Shown here: in pieces, positions 26,949 through 37,100 of the stretch
Layout of the letters: the number at the start of each line of letters is the position of its first letter
How positions within the stretch are numbered: the stretch's first letter is position 1
Source: Vibrio fortis
GTDB taxonomy: Bacteria > Pseudomonadota > Gammaproteobacteria > Enterobacterales > Vibrionaceae
Direction: 5' to 3'
Assembly (NCBI RefSeq): GCF_024347475.1
Contig: NZ_AP025488.1
Coordinates: forward strand, 1,426,001-1,490,000
DNA: 64,000 bases
Program-made: the position numbers and the translations under genes
Notes under the pieces: generated by a model
What the model was told of the DNA's origin: nothing
The model's database searches: none
What the model saw: only the letters and a program-made list of their open reading frames with translations

Positions 26949-27845
26949 ATGTGTGACAGGACAAACCAAAACGAAAATCGAGTATTAATGTTCTCAGCCC
27001 TTCTTGCATCTGGCTTTGCATTAGGTGGCTTGGCACTAGGCTTAATTGTTGGTTCCCTCGTCATCGTATTCGACGGTGTTTATTCGCTGATCAGTTTACT
27101 GTTAACTTTATTGTCACTAGCGGCATCGAAGTACATTAATCGCCCGTCAGATTCTAACTTCCCTTTTGGTCGAGCAATCATCGAGCCTATCGTTATTGCA
27201 TTTAAAGCCACGGTTATTCTTATCGTTGTCGGTTACTCATTATATTCAGCAGTGGGTGCATTGATGACTGGTGGTCGAGAGGTTGACGCCTCTATCGCAA
27301 CCATCTTTGGTGCTCTGAACGTACTAGGTTGTGGTTACGCTTGGTGGTACATCGCCAATAAGAGTAAGTCATTCTCTTCTGGTCTGATTGAAGCTGAATC
27401 GAAGCAGTGGCAGATGGATACATTGTTGAGTGTGGCGGTGACTGCAGGTTTCGTCGCAGCATGGTTCATCACCTTGTCACCATACGCTGAGTTTGCTGTT
27501 TATGCTGACCCTATGATGATGGTTCTGATGTCGTTCTACTTCATTAAAGTCCCATTCGATATGCTGAAACAAGCAATGCGTGAACTGTTAATGATGTCGG
27601 CAAACAAAGAGATTTGTGAAAAGGTTGATGAGAACGTCATCGCAGTCGATAAGGAAGCGCAACAAGATCTAGAACTGAAAGGTGTGACTAAAGTGGGTCA
27701 AGAGCTTCGTATTAACGTGGACATTCACACCAACGATCAAGCAACCATTGCAGTCAATGATATTGAAAAAACGCGCCGCCTACTCAAGCGACGCCTTTCT
27801 AAAATGCCTTATGAGCTGAAACTCAATTTGAGTATTGCAAGCTAA
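26949..27845 (+). CDS. Cation diffusion facilitator-like transporter with altered metal site
   Basis: A 298-aa protein with six hydrophobic segments and a C-terminal cytoplasmic domain, the CDF plan. Family phrases are GSLVIVFDGVYSLISLLLT (segment 2), FPFGRAIIEPIV (usually YPYGxxr or HPFG) and SKQWQMDTLLSVAV (segment 5). By comparison with FieF, the four transport-site positions read D, S, Q, D instead of D, D, H, D, so two of four ligands look replaced. It may move another ion or be divergent in mechanism. The C-terminal domain includes RINVDIHTNDQATI. ATG at 26949 opens directly before the first segment. Confidence 0.8.
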   Translation: MCDRTNQNENRVLMFSALLASGFALGGLALGLIVGSLVIVFDGVYSLISLLLTLLSLAASKYINRPSDSNFPFGRAIIEPIVIAFKATVILIVVGYSLYSAVGALMTGGREVDASIATIFGALNVLGCGYAWWYIANKSKSFSSGLIEAESKQWQMDTLLSVAVTAGFVAAWFITLSPYAEFAVYADPMMMVLMSFYFIKVPFDMLKQAMRELLMMSANKEICEKVDENVIAVDKEAQQDLELKGVTKVGQELRINVDIHTNDQATIAVNDIEKTRRLLKRRLSKMPYELKLNLSIAS

Positions 27846-27863
27846 AGGGTAACCGATTAGCGA

Positions 27864-28805
27864 CTAGGTGTTCGCTTGCTCGATATCACCACTTTCTGAT
27901 TTAGCCGACGCTTTTTGTGTCGGCTTTTCTCTTGTTACCCACCAGCACGCCAGTGAGCCAATCGTCACCATGCACACACCTTGTAAGAAGGTCACAGTGA
28001 GTGAAAGGCCGAGCAGCATTGAAGAGAATAGAGTTGCGAAGATTGGCGTAAAGTATGACATGGTTGCAAGAAACACCATGTTGCCACCTAATATCGCAGT
28101 ATTCCACAACGCATAACCCGCTCCCATCGCCGCCCCCGCCAACACAAGATCGATAGCAGCGCTCGTTGTCATGACCATCGCCGGTTCATCACTCAGCGCG
28201 TATTTAATCCAAAGGGTCACCGCAGTCGCAATAAAGAACAGCACAATTGCATTCTGACCTTTCGCCACACGCTGTGTGTAATTACAATACACAGCCCAGA
28301 TGATCGCACCAAAGAAAGCCATGGAATAAGTTAGCGGGTTAGTCGCCACGTTTGCGGCAATCTGCTGTACCGAAAGACCTTGATCGCCACTGATACTCCA
28401 TGCCACGCCGAAGAACGCCAGTACGATACTTGGGTAAACCAGTAAGTTGGTTGTCTTTTTACTGAGTAACACGGCAAACAGCACCGTTAATGCTGGCCAA
28501 AGATAGTTGATAACCGCCATTTCAATCGCTTGATGACGGCTGTTGGCCATACCAAGTGCAAGGGCCAAAAATATCTCATAGCAAACAAAAAGCGAGCCAC
28601 CAATCAGAAGATATGACTTAGAGAAACGCGAAATTTTCGGTAAACCCATGGTAAACACCAGTAGGATCGAGCTCACCGTATAGAGACTGGCTGCCCCTCC
28701 AATCGGTCCTAACTGTTCAGATACGCTGCGTGAGAGTGCGATTAAGCAGCTCCACAATAGAATGGCCATTACGCCATAACAACTATAACGATGAGTCTTT
28801 AACAC
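27864..28805 (-). CDS. yddG: Aromatic amino acid exporter YddG (EamA/DMT family)
   Basis: A 313-aa protein with ten membrane segments in two EamA repeats. It matches my memory of E. coli YddG along its length: SEQLGPIGGAASLYTVSSIL, YEIFLALALGMANSRHQAIE, INYLWPALTVLFAVLLS and GAIIWAVYCNYTQ. YddG exports aromatic amino acids. The tail (REKPTQKASAKSESGDIEQ) is hydrophilic and longer than in E. coli. It converges on the CDF-like gene with only 18 bp between stops. Confidence 0.88.
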   Translation of the reverse strand: MLKTHRYSCYGVMAILLWSCLIALSRSVSEQLGPIGGAASLYTVSSILLVFTMGLPKISRFSKSYLLIGGSLFVCYEIFLALALGMANSRHQAIEMAVINYLWPALTVLFAVLLSKKTTNLLVYPSIVLAFFGVAWSISGDQGLSVQQIAANVATNPLTYSMAFFGAIIWAVYCNYTQRVAKGQNAIVLFFIATAVTLWIKYALSDEPAMVMTTSAAIDLVLAGAAMGAGYALWNTAILGGNMVFLATMSYFTPIFATLFSSMLLGLSLTVTFLQGVCMVTIGSLACWWVTREKPTQKASAKSESGDIEQANT

Positions 28806-28961
28806 TTGATTACCTTTTTACAAAGCCAACTTAAGCAAATTCCTAAAAGGCGAGCATAAACCAGAAACTTGGCCAAATGATAGAAAAAACAAAATAAGAC
28901 TTCCTAAAATAAACAACACTTCGTACAATATAATTATATTTATTTCATCATTGTTACCTTA

Positions 28962-31130
28962 ATGAACTATACCGATAGCTTTACTCATTACCTAGATCTG
29001 CAACTAAAAGAAGTCATCGCTTCTCAAAGCGCAGAGGCTATCGGCCATGTCAAAAAAGCGATGGACGCCGAAGCCGTTCGATTAGATAAAACCATCCCAA
29101 GTTCTATAAAGTTATTTGTCGACGGTTTCTGTGTATTGAGAAAAGGTAAAGTAAAACAGGCTCTTGTTTATCTTAGTCAAGCTCTAAATAAAGCCGACGC
29201 TTCACCTTCTTTGATCCTCAAATACTACATCGAGTATGGTTTAGGTATCGCCATGATTCGCTCAGGCAACTTCACTGAAGCCATTGTCGAATTAACCAAG
29301 GCTTCGGAATGTAAACACATTGATAGCCCATACTTGCTTGCACGAATCTACGCGAATTTAGGTTATATATTTCTCGAGGCTGAAGACTTTCATAAAGCCC
29401 ACTACTACTGTGAATTAGCCTGGGAAACCAGTACTCAGACACCTGAGCAGATGGTGATCTCACCTGTACTCACCAACCTTGCATTTACCAATAGTAAGCT
29501 GGGTCGGTTCGATATTGCTGTCCAACAGTTTGACCAGTACAGAGAGACGCTCACGTTACACGCAAGTCCACTTGGGGAGTTCTTCTATCACAACGCCTTT
29601 GGCGCCCATTTAGAGCTGCTAGGAGAATCTGAGCACGCACTCAAGCACTTTTGTAACGCGATTCAATGTGCAGAACAGCTGTCAGACGATTTCTATCTAT
29701 TAGATGCCCTTCTTGAGTATTGCCGTTGTGCTATCGAGAACCAACATATTGCTCACCTCGATACTCATATTCAAAAAGCGCTGACTCTCGTTGAAGCATT
29801 CGGTAGTGCTAAGATGTTGGAGGCTTTCGCCACTATCTTGCATCAAGAGTCGAAGTTTAATAACAACGCCACACTAAAGAATGAACGCCTAGAACAAGCC
29901 TTCAATTTGCAGGCAAAGGCACTCAAGCTACATAGCGAAAGTAACAGTGAGTCCATCTCGCAACTGTATCAACTCCATTCTGAACGTCCTCAGTTAGAGA
30001 ACGCGCAGTCGTTGGCAAAAAACTTGGAGTTAATCTCTTCGTTTGGCGAGTACCTTGGATCACACAACGATCTCACAGACATGGTATTTCGTCTGTATAA
30101 CGACCTTTCAAAGCTCATGTCTGTCGACTGTCTGGCTTTGGGCTTGTATGACGAAGCGACTGAGAAATTGCATTACGAGCAGTTTATCGACCTTGGTAAT
30201 CTACTACCGCCATTCACTATCGATTGTCGTGGTGAGTCGACATTAAGTACGTATTGCATCAAGAACAATCTGTCGTTCATGCACGGCAGTTTTTCTCCTG
30301 AGGTACTACAAAAGCTTGTTAATCAAGACCCAACCGCACACGCGTTTGTCGGTACGACGCAAGAGGACTACCCGTCCGTTATCATGATTCCGTTAACGCT
30401 CGATCATAAGACTCTAGGTGTGTTGACGATACAGACCCACCAGCCGCATGCTTACCAAGACTACCATATGTCTTTGATTAAGCACCTTGGCTCGTACATT
30501 GCGGTGGACTTGCAAAACAAGCAACACAAGAAACAGCTCGAAGCTCAAAAGAAAGAGCTTAACCGCTTGGTGAACTTAGACCCTTTAACAGGTCTCTATA
30601 ATCGCGTCTCTCTTGGCTCCTCGATTCAAAAGCTACAAAAGTGTGCACGAGCGGCGAACAAGATCTCGGTGCTGCTCGTTGATGTGGATTACTACAAGCA
30701 GTACAACGACAGTTATGGTCACGTAAAAGGGGATGGCGTGTTAAAGGAGATCGCCAATCTACTCCGAATCCACTTTACTAATGAGCACTGTAAAGTATTC
30801 CGATTTGGAGGCGATGAGTTTCTTATTTTGACCGAATGCATGATGAAGTCTGAACTTGAGAAGAAGGCTCGTGACTTTATGTCAGATCTTCATCAGCATA
30901 ACATCGAACATATCTCTTCTCCGTGCAGTGACAGGATCACCGTATCCATTGGTGGGGCGATATTTGACCACAGCACTAAGAGCCTGTTGCTCGATTTTGA
31001 GTTGATTCAAAAAGCGGATGAAGCTTTGTACACCATCAAGGACAAGGGTAGAAATGGCTCTCTCATCGTTAATGCCGAACACGTTAACAACCCCGAGCCT
31101 AGCGACGCTTTCCCGCTACCTTTTATGTAG
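28962..31130 (+). CDS. TPR-GAF-GGDEF diguanylate cyclase
   Basis: A 722-aa cytoplasmic signalling protein. Residues ~1-330 form tetratricopeptide-like helical repeats (for example YLLARIYANLGYIFLEAEDF). A GAF-type domain spans about 345-520, a short coiled coil follows, and a GGDEF domain covers about 540-705 with RFGGDEFLIL near 614. The intact GGDEF motif predicts c-di-GMP synthesis. No RxxD inhibitory site is seen five residues upstream (NEHCK), so product feedback is probably absent. No membrane segment. It is divergent from yddG across 156 bp. Confidence 0.88.
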   Translation: MNYTDSFTHYLDLQLKEVIASQSAEAIGHVKKAMDAEAVRLDKTIPSSIKLFVDGFCVLRKGKVKQALVYLSQALNKADASPSLILKYYIEYGLGIAMIRSGNFTEAIVELTKASECKHIDSPYLLARIYANLGYIFLEAEDFHKAHYYCELAWETSTQTPEQMVISPVLTNLAFTNSKLGRFDIAVQQFDQYRETLTLHASPLGEFFYHNAFGAHLELLGESEHALKHFCNAIQCAEQLSDDFYLLDALLEYCRCAIENQHIAHLDTHIQKALTLVEAFGSAKMLEAFATILHQESKFNNNATLKNERLEQAFNLQAKALKLHSESNSESISQLYQLHSERPQLENAQSLAKNLELISSFGEYLGSHNDLTDMVFRLYNDLSKLMSVDCLALGLYDEATEKLHYEQFIDLGNLLPPFTIDCRGESTLSTYCIKNNLSFMHGSFSPEVLQKLVNQDPTAHAFVGTTQEDYPSVIMIPLTLDHKTLGVLTIQTHQPHAYQDYHMSLIKHLGSYIAVDLQNKQHKKQLEAQKKELNRLVNLDPLTGLYNRVSLGSSIQKLQKCARAANKISVLLVDVDYYKQYNDSYGHVKGDGVLKEIANLLRIHFTNEHCKVFRFGGDEFLILTECMMKSELEKKARDFMSDLHQHNIEHISSPCSDRITVSIGGAIFDHSTKSLLLDFELIQKADEALYTIKDKGRNGSLIVNAEHVNNPEPSDAFPLPFM

Positions 31131-31158
31131 TGCTCTCACTCAGATCAATAACTGCCAA

Positions 31159-31192
31159 TTAAAAAGGTACCCAACATCTGTTTTAGGTACCT
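31159..31192 (+). terminator. Hairpin after the GGDEF gene
   Basis: AAGGTACC and GGTACCTT are inverted around 14 bp, 29 bp after the stop. The T run is weak (CTTCTC), so it may be an inefficient terminator. Confidence 0.45.
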
Positions 31193-31267
31193 TCTCAATC
31201 AACTGTCTTTTGTCCAGCCAACGGCTGTTAACACGAAACTGCTGTTAACAGGAAACTATGGCCAACA

Positions 31268-31942
31268 TCAAGCGAGAAGCAGTGCCTTTAACTCACTCAA
31301 AGACGCGACTTGATAGTGAGGTTCAATGCCACTTGGCTTTGGTTTACCTTCAACATTCAGCCAACATGTTTCGATACCAAAATCGATGCCGCCCAAAATA
31401 TCTGAATGCGGGTTATCACCTACCATCAACATACGATCTTTAGCCGGTTCGCCAATGATGCGGTGTGTGTGATCAAAGATCGCAATGTCTGGTTTAGCCA
31501 CGCCCACCTCTTCAGAGATCACCACATGGTCGAAGTAATCTGTCATCCCTGTGCGCTCCAAACGAATAGATTGCAGCTCGGTAAAGCCGTTGGTGATGAT
31601 GCCCATTTTTACCTTACCTTGTAGTGCTTCCATCAACTCTTTTGCGCCCGGCAATAAGGTACAGATGTCTGCCATTGCGGTTAGGAAAGCGCTATTCAAT
31701 ACGGCGGTTGTGGTATCTAGCTTTTCCGCCCAGGACTCAAAGCGGGTGTGCTTTAATTGATCCGCAGTAATACGGCCATCTTGATAATCAACCCAAAGCG
31801 GTAAATTGACTTGTTGGTATGCCGCGTAGTCTTGCTCGTTAAACTCAACGCCGAAGCGAGAGAACATCAGCTTCATTCCTTTAAACGAGTCAAAGTGAAA
31901 CAGCGTTTCATCCGCATCAAAAAATATCCAGTCGTACTTCAT
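31268..31942 (-). CDS. yjjG: HAD-family nucleotidase YjjG
   Basis: A 224-aa haloacid dehalogenase-like phosphatase, the usual length for YjjG (E. coli 225 aa). Motif I is FFDADETLFHFD (nucleophile D about 9), motif II is MGIITNGFTE (T near 114), and motif III/IV appear as VAKPDIAIF (K) and MVGDNPHSDILGG (DD pair). YjjG dephosphorylates dUMP and other pyrimidine nucleotides, including modified ones, and so cleans the nucleotide pool. Start MKYDW at 31942. Confidence 0.92.
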   Translation of the reverse strand: MKYDWIFFDADETLFHFDSFKGMKLMFSRFGVEFNEQDYAAYQQVNLPLWVDYQDGRITADQLKHTRFESWAEKLDTTTAVLNSAFLTAMADICTLLPGAKELMEALQGKVKMGIITNGFTELQSIRLERTGMTDYFDHVVISEEVGVAKPDIAIFDHTHRIIGEPAKDRMLMVGDNPHSDILGGIDFGIETCWLNVEGKPKPSGIEPHYQVASLSELKALLLA

Positions 31943-32137
31943 TACCTATCCTACTTGGGTTCGATCGTTCTAGAGAGGCTATGCCTCATGTCTTTTGCAC
32001 ACTTTCTACACAACTGTGAGCTCGTAGAAAGTTCTGACCTTTTATATAAATCACGCATCAACTTATGATGTATCGCAAATTTTGCCACATATTAAACTAA
32101 TAACATACAAGAAACACATTTCAATACCGGAGGTATT

Positions 32138-32299
32138 ATGAAGCACTTCTTACCGTCGTCTGTCATGCTTACACCGTTTCTTGTCAAAAACTACGACGCT
32201 TTTGTCGGCGACCAATCCGAACCAAAAACAGAGCAAGAAATGGTCTCTGGTGATGAATCCAAACAAGAGGCTATCGATATAGAAGAGACAAAAAGTTAA
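32138..32299 (+). CDS. Small hypothetical protein (53 aa)
   Basis: A short gene with a strong CGGAGG ribosome-binding site five to six bases before ATG at 32138. The product is MKHFLPSSVMLTPFLVKNYD at the start, then an acidic tail (QSEPKTEQEMVSGDESKQEA, ending IDIEETKS). It is probably cytosolic; the hydrophobic patch near residues 9-17 is too short for a membrane segment. Not recognised. The ribosome-binding site and standard codons support a real gene. Confidence 0.6.
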   Translation: MKHFLPSSVMLTPFLVKNYDAFVGDQSEPKTEQEMVSGDESKQEAIDIEETKS

Positions 32300-32553
32300 T
32301 AAAATTAGAACTTTATGTAGATCTTTTTCATCAACACTATTTATTCTCATATGGATGGCGTACTGCTCACGCTACCTATTATTATTTAAATTATCATTAG
32401 AATCGAGCTAACCGTTTGCTTCATGAAGCACGTCACAATCCCTAACCAGAAAGTGGTAGTTAGGCGCGAAAATTGTCCCAGATCAATTGTTCCACAGACC
32501 TTTATCGCCAACATAGAGCTCAAGCAAAAATCATAATTTAACTGGAGCAACTC

Positions 32554-33702
32554 ATGGCTAGTGCATTTTACATCCCTACAATTAACTTCATGGGCACAGG
32601 CTGTTTAAAAGACGCCGCTGACAGCATTCAATCACAAGGTTTCAAAAAAGGTTTGATCGTTACAGATAAAATCTTGAACCAAATCGGTGTTGTAAAACAA
32701 GTACAAAACCTACTAGAAGAGCGTGGTGTTAACACCGTTGTGTTCGACGGCACTCAACCAAACCCAACAACCTCTAACGTGACAGACGGCCTAGAACTAC
32801 TAACAAACAACGAGTGTGACTTCGTTGTTTCTCTAGGCGGTGGTTCACCACACGACTGTGCGAAAGGTATTGCGCTGGTTGCTGCAAACGGCGGTAAGAT
32901 TGGCGACTACGAAGGCGTAGACCAGTCTGAAAAACCAATGATGCCACTGATCGCTATCAACACGACTGCGGGTACGGCTTCTGAGATGACTCGTTTCTGT
33001 ATCATCACTGACGAAGCTCGTCACATTAAAATGGCAATCGTAGATAAGCACACTACGCCACTTATCTCTGTGAACGATCCTGAGCTAATGCTTGCTAAGC
33101 CTGCATCACTAACTGCAGCGACAGGTATGGATGCACTGACTCACGCAATCGAAGCTTACGTATCTATCGCGGCAACGCCGATTACTGATGCAGTAGCAAT
33201 CAAAGCAATTGAGCTTATCCAAGCACACCTACGCACTGCAGTAAGCAATGGCGACGACATTGAAGCTCGTGAACAAATGGCTTACGCACAGTTCATGGCT
33301 GGTATGGCGTTCAACAACGCATCTCTAGGCTACGTGCACGCTATGGCGCACCAGCTAGGTGGTTTCTACGACCTTCCACACGGTGTATGTAACGCGATTC
33401 TTCTTCCACACGTACAACGTTACAATGCTCAAGTATGTCCTGAGCGTCTCCGTGATGTGGCGAAAGCAATGGGTGTAAATGTTGAAGAGATGACAGCAGA
33501 GCAAGGTGCAGAAGCAGCTATCGCTTCTATCGTGGCTCTAGCTGCTGATGTGGGTATCCCAGCTGGTATCGCTCAACTAGGTGCAAAACTAGAAGACATC
33601 CCTACTCTGTCTGACAACGCACTGAAAGACGCTTGTGGTTTCACTAACCCGAAACAAGCGACTCACGAAGAAATTTCTGCGATTTTTGAAGCGGCAATGT
33701 AG
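32554..33702 (+). CDS. yiaY: Iron-containing alcohol dehydrogenase YiaY
   Basis: A 382-aa group III metal-dependent alcohol dehydrogenase (E. coli YiaY about 383 aa). Signatures are VSLGGGSPHDCAKGIALVAA near 95-115, INTTAGTASEMTRFCIITDE near 134, DALTHAIEAYVSIAATPITD near 195 (first metal Asp and His) and HAMAHQLGGFYDLPHGVCNA near 262 (metal His residues). It interconverts small alcohols and aldehydes with NAD(H). Start ATG at 32554 with an ACTGGAG ribosome-binding site. Codon use is strongly optimised, suggesting high expression. It is monocistronic, with a strong terminator. Confidence 0.93.
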   Translation: MASAFYIPTINFMGTGCLKDAADSIQSQGFKKGLIVTDKILNQIGVVKQVQNLLEERGVNTVVFDGTQPNPTTSNVTDGLELLTNNECDFVVSLGGGSPHDCAKGIALVAANGGKIGDYEGVDQSEKPMMPLIAINTTAGTASEMTRFCIITDEARHIKMAIVDKHTTPLISVNDPELMLAKPASLTAATGMDALTHAIEAYVSIAATPITDAVAIKAIELIQAHLRTAVSNGDDIEAREQMAYAQFMAGMAFNNASLGYVHAMAHQLGGFYDLPHGVCNAILLPHVQRYNAQVCPERLRDVAKAMGVNVEEMTAEQGAEAAIASIVALAADVGIPAGIAQLGAKLEDIPTLSDNALKDACGFTNPKQATHEEISAIFEAAM

Positions 33703-33743
33703 TTCTTCAATTTATAAAACACCAAACTTTATATATTAGTTTG

Positions 33744-33777
33744 AAAGCGGGCTTGCCATAGGTGAGCCCGCTTTTTT
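33744..33777 (+). terminator. Terminator of yiaY
   Basis: AAAGCGGGCT and AGCCCGCTTT with a T run form a classic GC-rich intrinsic terminator. Confidence 0.85.
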
Positions 33778-33823
33778 ATCGAGCAAAGTCACAATAATTG
33801 ACAAGACGGAACCATATGTGTGC

Positions 33824-33839
33824 AGTGAAATAGATCACA
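33824..33839 (+). promoter_or_regulatory. CRP-like binding site
   Basis: AGTGA-AATAGA-TCACA matches the CRP consensus TGTGA-N6-TCACA at nine of ten positions. It lies about 270 bp before the large lipoprotein start. This is far from the start codon, so the transcription start would need to be well upstream, or the site is fortuitous. Confidence 0.45.
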
Positions 33840-34105
33840 TATTAAAACAATGGTTATTTTTTATTTTGAAGCCAAAGCGAGTCTCTGCGAACAATGCAGC
33901 ATAACCTAAAGAACACAATGCCATATATTATTCCTTATTTGCCTTAGTGTTACCAACACTAGAAATCATAAACCAGACAAATAAATGCCAAGTATAACTA
34001 TTCATTTGGTCAAAAGTGCATTTTTATGCACCTTGCGCAAACCCAGTTCATTTCCTAGCTTTCTTATGCAACATAATCTATGCAACGTCAGTTTAGGATG
34101 AACTA

Positions 34106-37100
34106 ATGAAAAAGAACCCACTCACTATTGTGCTAGGGTTAACTGCTAGTGTGGGTCTGGTCGGTTGTCTTGACGACTCCGATTCAGACTCGTCTAACGG
34201 TTCCGCGTCCAGCACATCTTATAGCGTAACGGCCATTGATGGATACTTGAATGGTGCCCAAGTTTGGTTAGACCTTAATGCTAACTTCCAGTTAGATTCT
34301 AACGAACCTTCTGCCACAACAGGAGAAGGAGGTAAAGCTAGCCTAGATATTACTGGTATTGATAATCCAGAAACCTACCCTCTTGTCGTTAGGTCGATAA
34401 AAGGTCAAACCGTTGATGAAGACACGGGCAATACCGTCGCATCCGACTACGTAATGTCCGCTCCTGCCGGAGAAAGAGACGTCACACCACTCTCCACTTT
34501 AGTACATGTCCAACTTGAATCAGGGCAAGCAGCCAGCAAAGAAGAAGCAATCACAAATGTTGCGACAGAAATGGGATTAGAAGAAGGTGAAGTTCTTGGT
34601 GATTACAAAGAAAACAATAACGAAAAAGCGGCCTTTGGTGCGAGAAGCCTAGTTGCATCAGGGAACTTACCAGAGAGCCCTGAAGAATTGTACACTGCTG
34701 CCAACGATGACGACGGCAGTAATGATCTGTTAGCTGCTATCAGTGTTGTAAACTCAAAAATCAAAGAAATTGTTGAAGACAACGAAGCAGATTTAGATTC
34801 CATTGTCTTCAACAAATCAGGTGTGGCAGACAAGGATACAGATAGAGATGGTGTCGCAGATGAAGACGATGCCTTTCCAAGCGACAGCAGTGAATGGCTA
34901 GATAGTGACAATGATGAAATTGGTGACAATGCCGATACTGATGACGATGGCGACGGCGTTTCTGATACAGAAGATGAAATGCCGTTAGACCCGAATGAAA
35001 CTAAAGACTCAGATTCTGATGGCAAAGGTGATAATGCCGATCTAGATGACGATAATGACGGAGTTCCAGACACCGAAGACGCATTCGACTTCGACCCAAC
35101 AGAGACACTAGACACTGATAATGATGGTATCGGCAATAATACTGATGAAGATGATGATGGCGATGAAGTCAATGACGAAGAAGACGCATTTCCACTTGAC
35201 TCATCAGAGAGTGTTGACACCGACGAAGATAATATAGGAAACAACGCCGATACCGATGATGATGGTGATGGTGTTTCCGACGAAGAAGATGACTTCCCAT
35301 TAGATAAAGACGAATCTCTCGACACCGATAAGGATGGAATCGGCAATAACGCAGATACCGATGACGATGGTGATGAAGTTAGTGACGAAGACGATGCGTT
35401 CCCACTAGACAGCTCCGAAACGGTTGATACTGACAAGGATAACATAGGCAACAATGCAGATACTGATGATGATGGTGACGGCGTTTCCGATGAAGAAGAT
35501 GACTTTCCATTAGATAAGGACGAATCTGTCGACACCGACAAGGATGGCATTGGTAATAATGCAGACCCCGATGACGACAATGACGGAATCGACGATGAAA
35601 ACGACCTCGATCCGACCGATCCAGATGTAGGTTTATCGGACACGGCAAAGGCAATCGAATTCATCAAATCAGAAGGCGCTATTTACTCTCTTTGGGAGGA
35701 AGATTACGACAAAATCACCCAACTCTTTGTCGACACCTTTACTCCAAATGGTGATGTTGCCCCATTAACCCAAATTCAGCGAATTAAATCTGACGGAACG
35801 TTAATCACAGTACCAAACGATTATGAGTCAGACACCCAACTCACTGAGCAAGGTTGGACATCAATCCCCGAAGAATATGTACTGGATATCAGCGATAGTA
35901 AAATAATGGCTTACCCAGTAGATCACCCGACGTTAACTTACAGTGCAACGGCAATATATAAAGATCTATCGGGCGTCTCTATTTCCTCTTACAACCTAGA
36001 TTTAGACTTGTTGGAAGACAGTCAGGGTAGCTACCCTGATGGCTCAACGGCTGTAGTTCTTAACTTCACGCCAGTTAACGATGCGTACTATCTTTGGACT
36101 AACTGGACGCCATGGGTTTTTGATGGTCACAATGGCAAAGACAATGCAACATTGGACGAACTGATCGTAGACACAAGTGCAGGTGAAGTTGGCCAGACAT
36201 CGATGTACTACGGTGTATCAATTGGATGGGATGTTAGTGCCGAACTAGTCTCTGACAATACAGTCAACTTTTATTCTTTAAATTGGAATGATGGAGAAGC
36301 TGTAAGGGTATCGTCAGCCACTTGGACTCGCTCAACGATGAACAATGAAGACATTATTATGTTTACTGTTCCCGAGGAAGCGATCGCAGAGTGGGGCGAA
36401 AGCTTCGATCAAGACTCTCCGCATGTCTTATTTAGCGTTGTTGACGGCCAACTCCATCAAGGTTCACTTGAAAAGGCAGGAGAACCAGAAGTTGATGAAA
36501 GCATCTACATCAATGCTATTGCTAGAGATGCTGCTTTAAACATTGTCGATGTACCTGTTTCTACATGTAGTACTGGAGACGACGAAGACGACACCGCAAC
36601 AACACAAGAGTTTGAAGCCGCTGTTACAGCTTGTGGTGGTAGAATCACAATCACGGAACAGATGATCGTCGACCAAAATTTCCATCGTGTTAAGGGCAAT
36701 GGTGACACCCGTGACTACTTCTTTAACGCAGATGGGACGGTAGACGTTTCTAAAAATGGTGAATACGGATATACAGACAATTGGAGCATAAACAATGGTC
36801 AAGTGGTTATATCATTCTCTGAGCCTGACTATGAATATGCTTGGACCTGGGCATTAGTCGAGCAATCAGATTCCGTATGGTCACTAAAATTTTATGAGTC
36901 TGAAGTTGACGGCGGACAAGAAAAGCAATGGATTTGGTCGGACACTGTGGAACTCATAGAAGGCAATGTCATTTGTAGCTTCCCCGAAAATTCTAACGCG
37001 TCATTAGATAGCTTTAAAAATGACCTCTCAGAATATTCAGATTGTGCTGGCGAGCCACTAACCTCTGAACTATCGGGGTTACAGCTTGGTAGAGTAAAAA

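Larger units (their letters stand above)
33703..34105. other. Intergenic region upstream of the large lipoprotein
   Basis: Apart from the yiaY terminator and the CRP-like site there is no gene. The region is AT-rich and long enough to hold a regulated promoter for the lipoprotein gene. Confidence 0.5.

Noticed and set aside
34603..35667. A 354-codon open frame opposite the lipoprotein repeats
   Set aside because: Its serine-rich, repetitive product is only the reverse complement of the Asp-rich repeat array. It is a shadow of codon bias.
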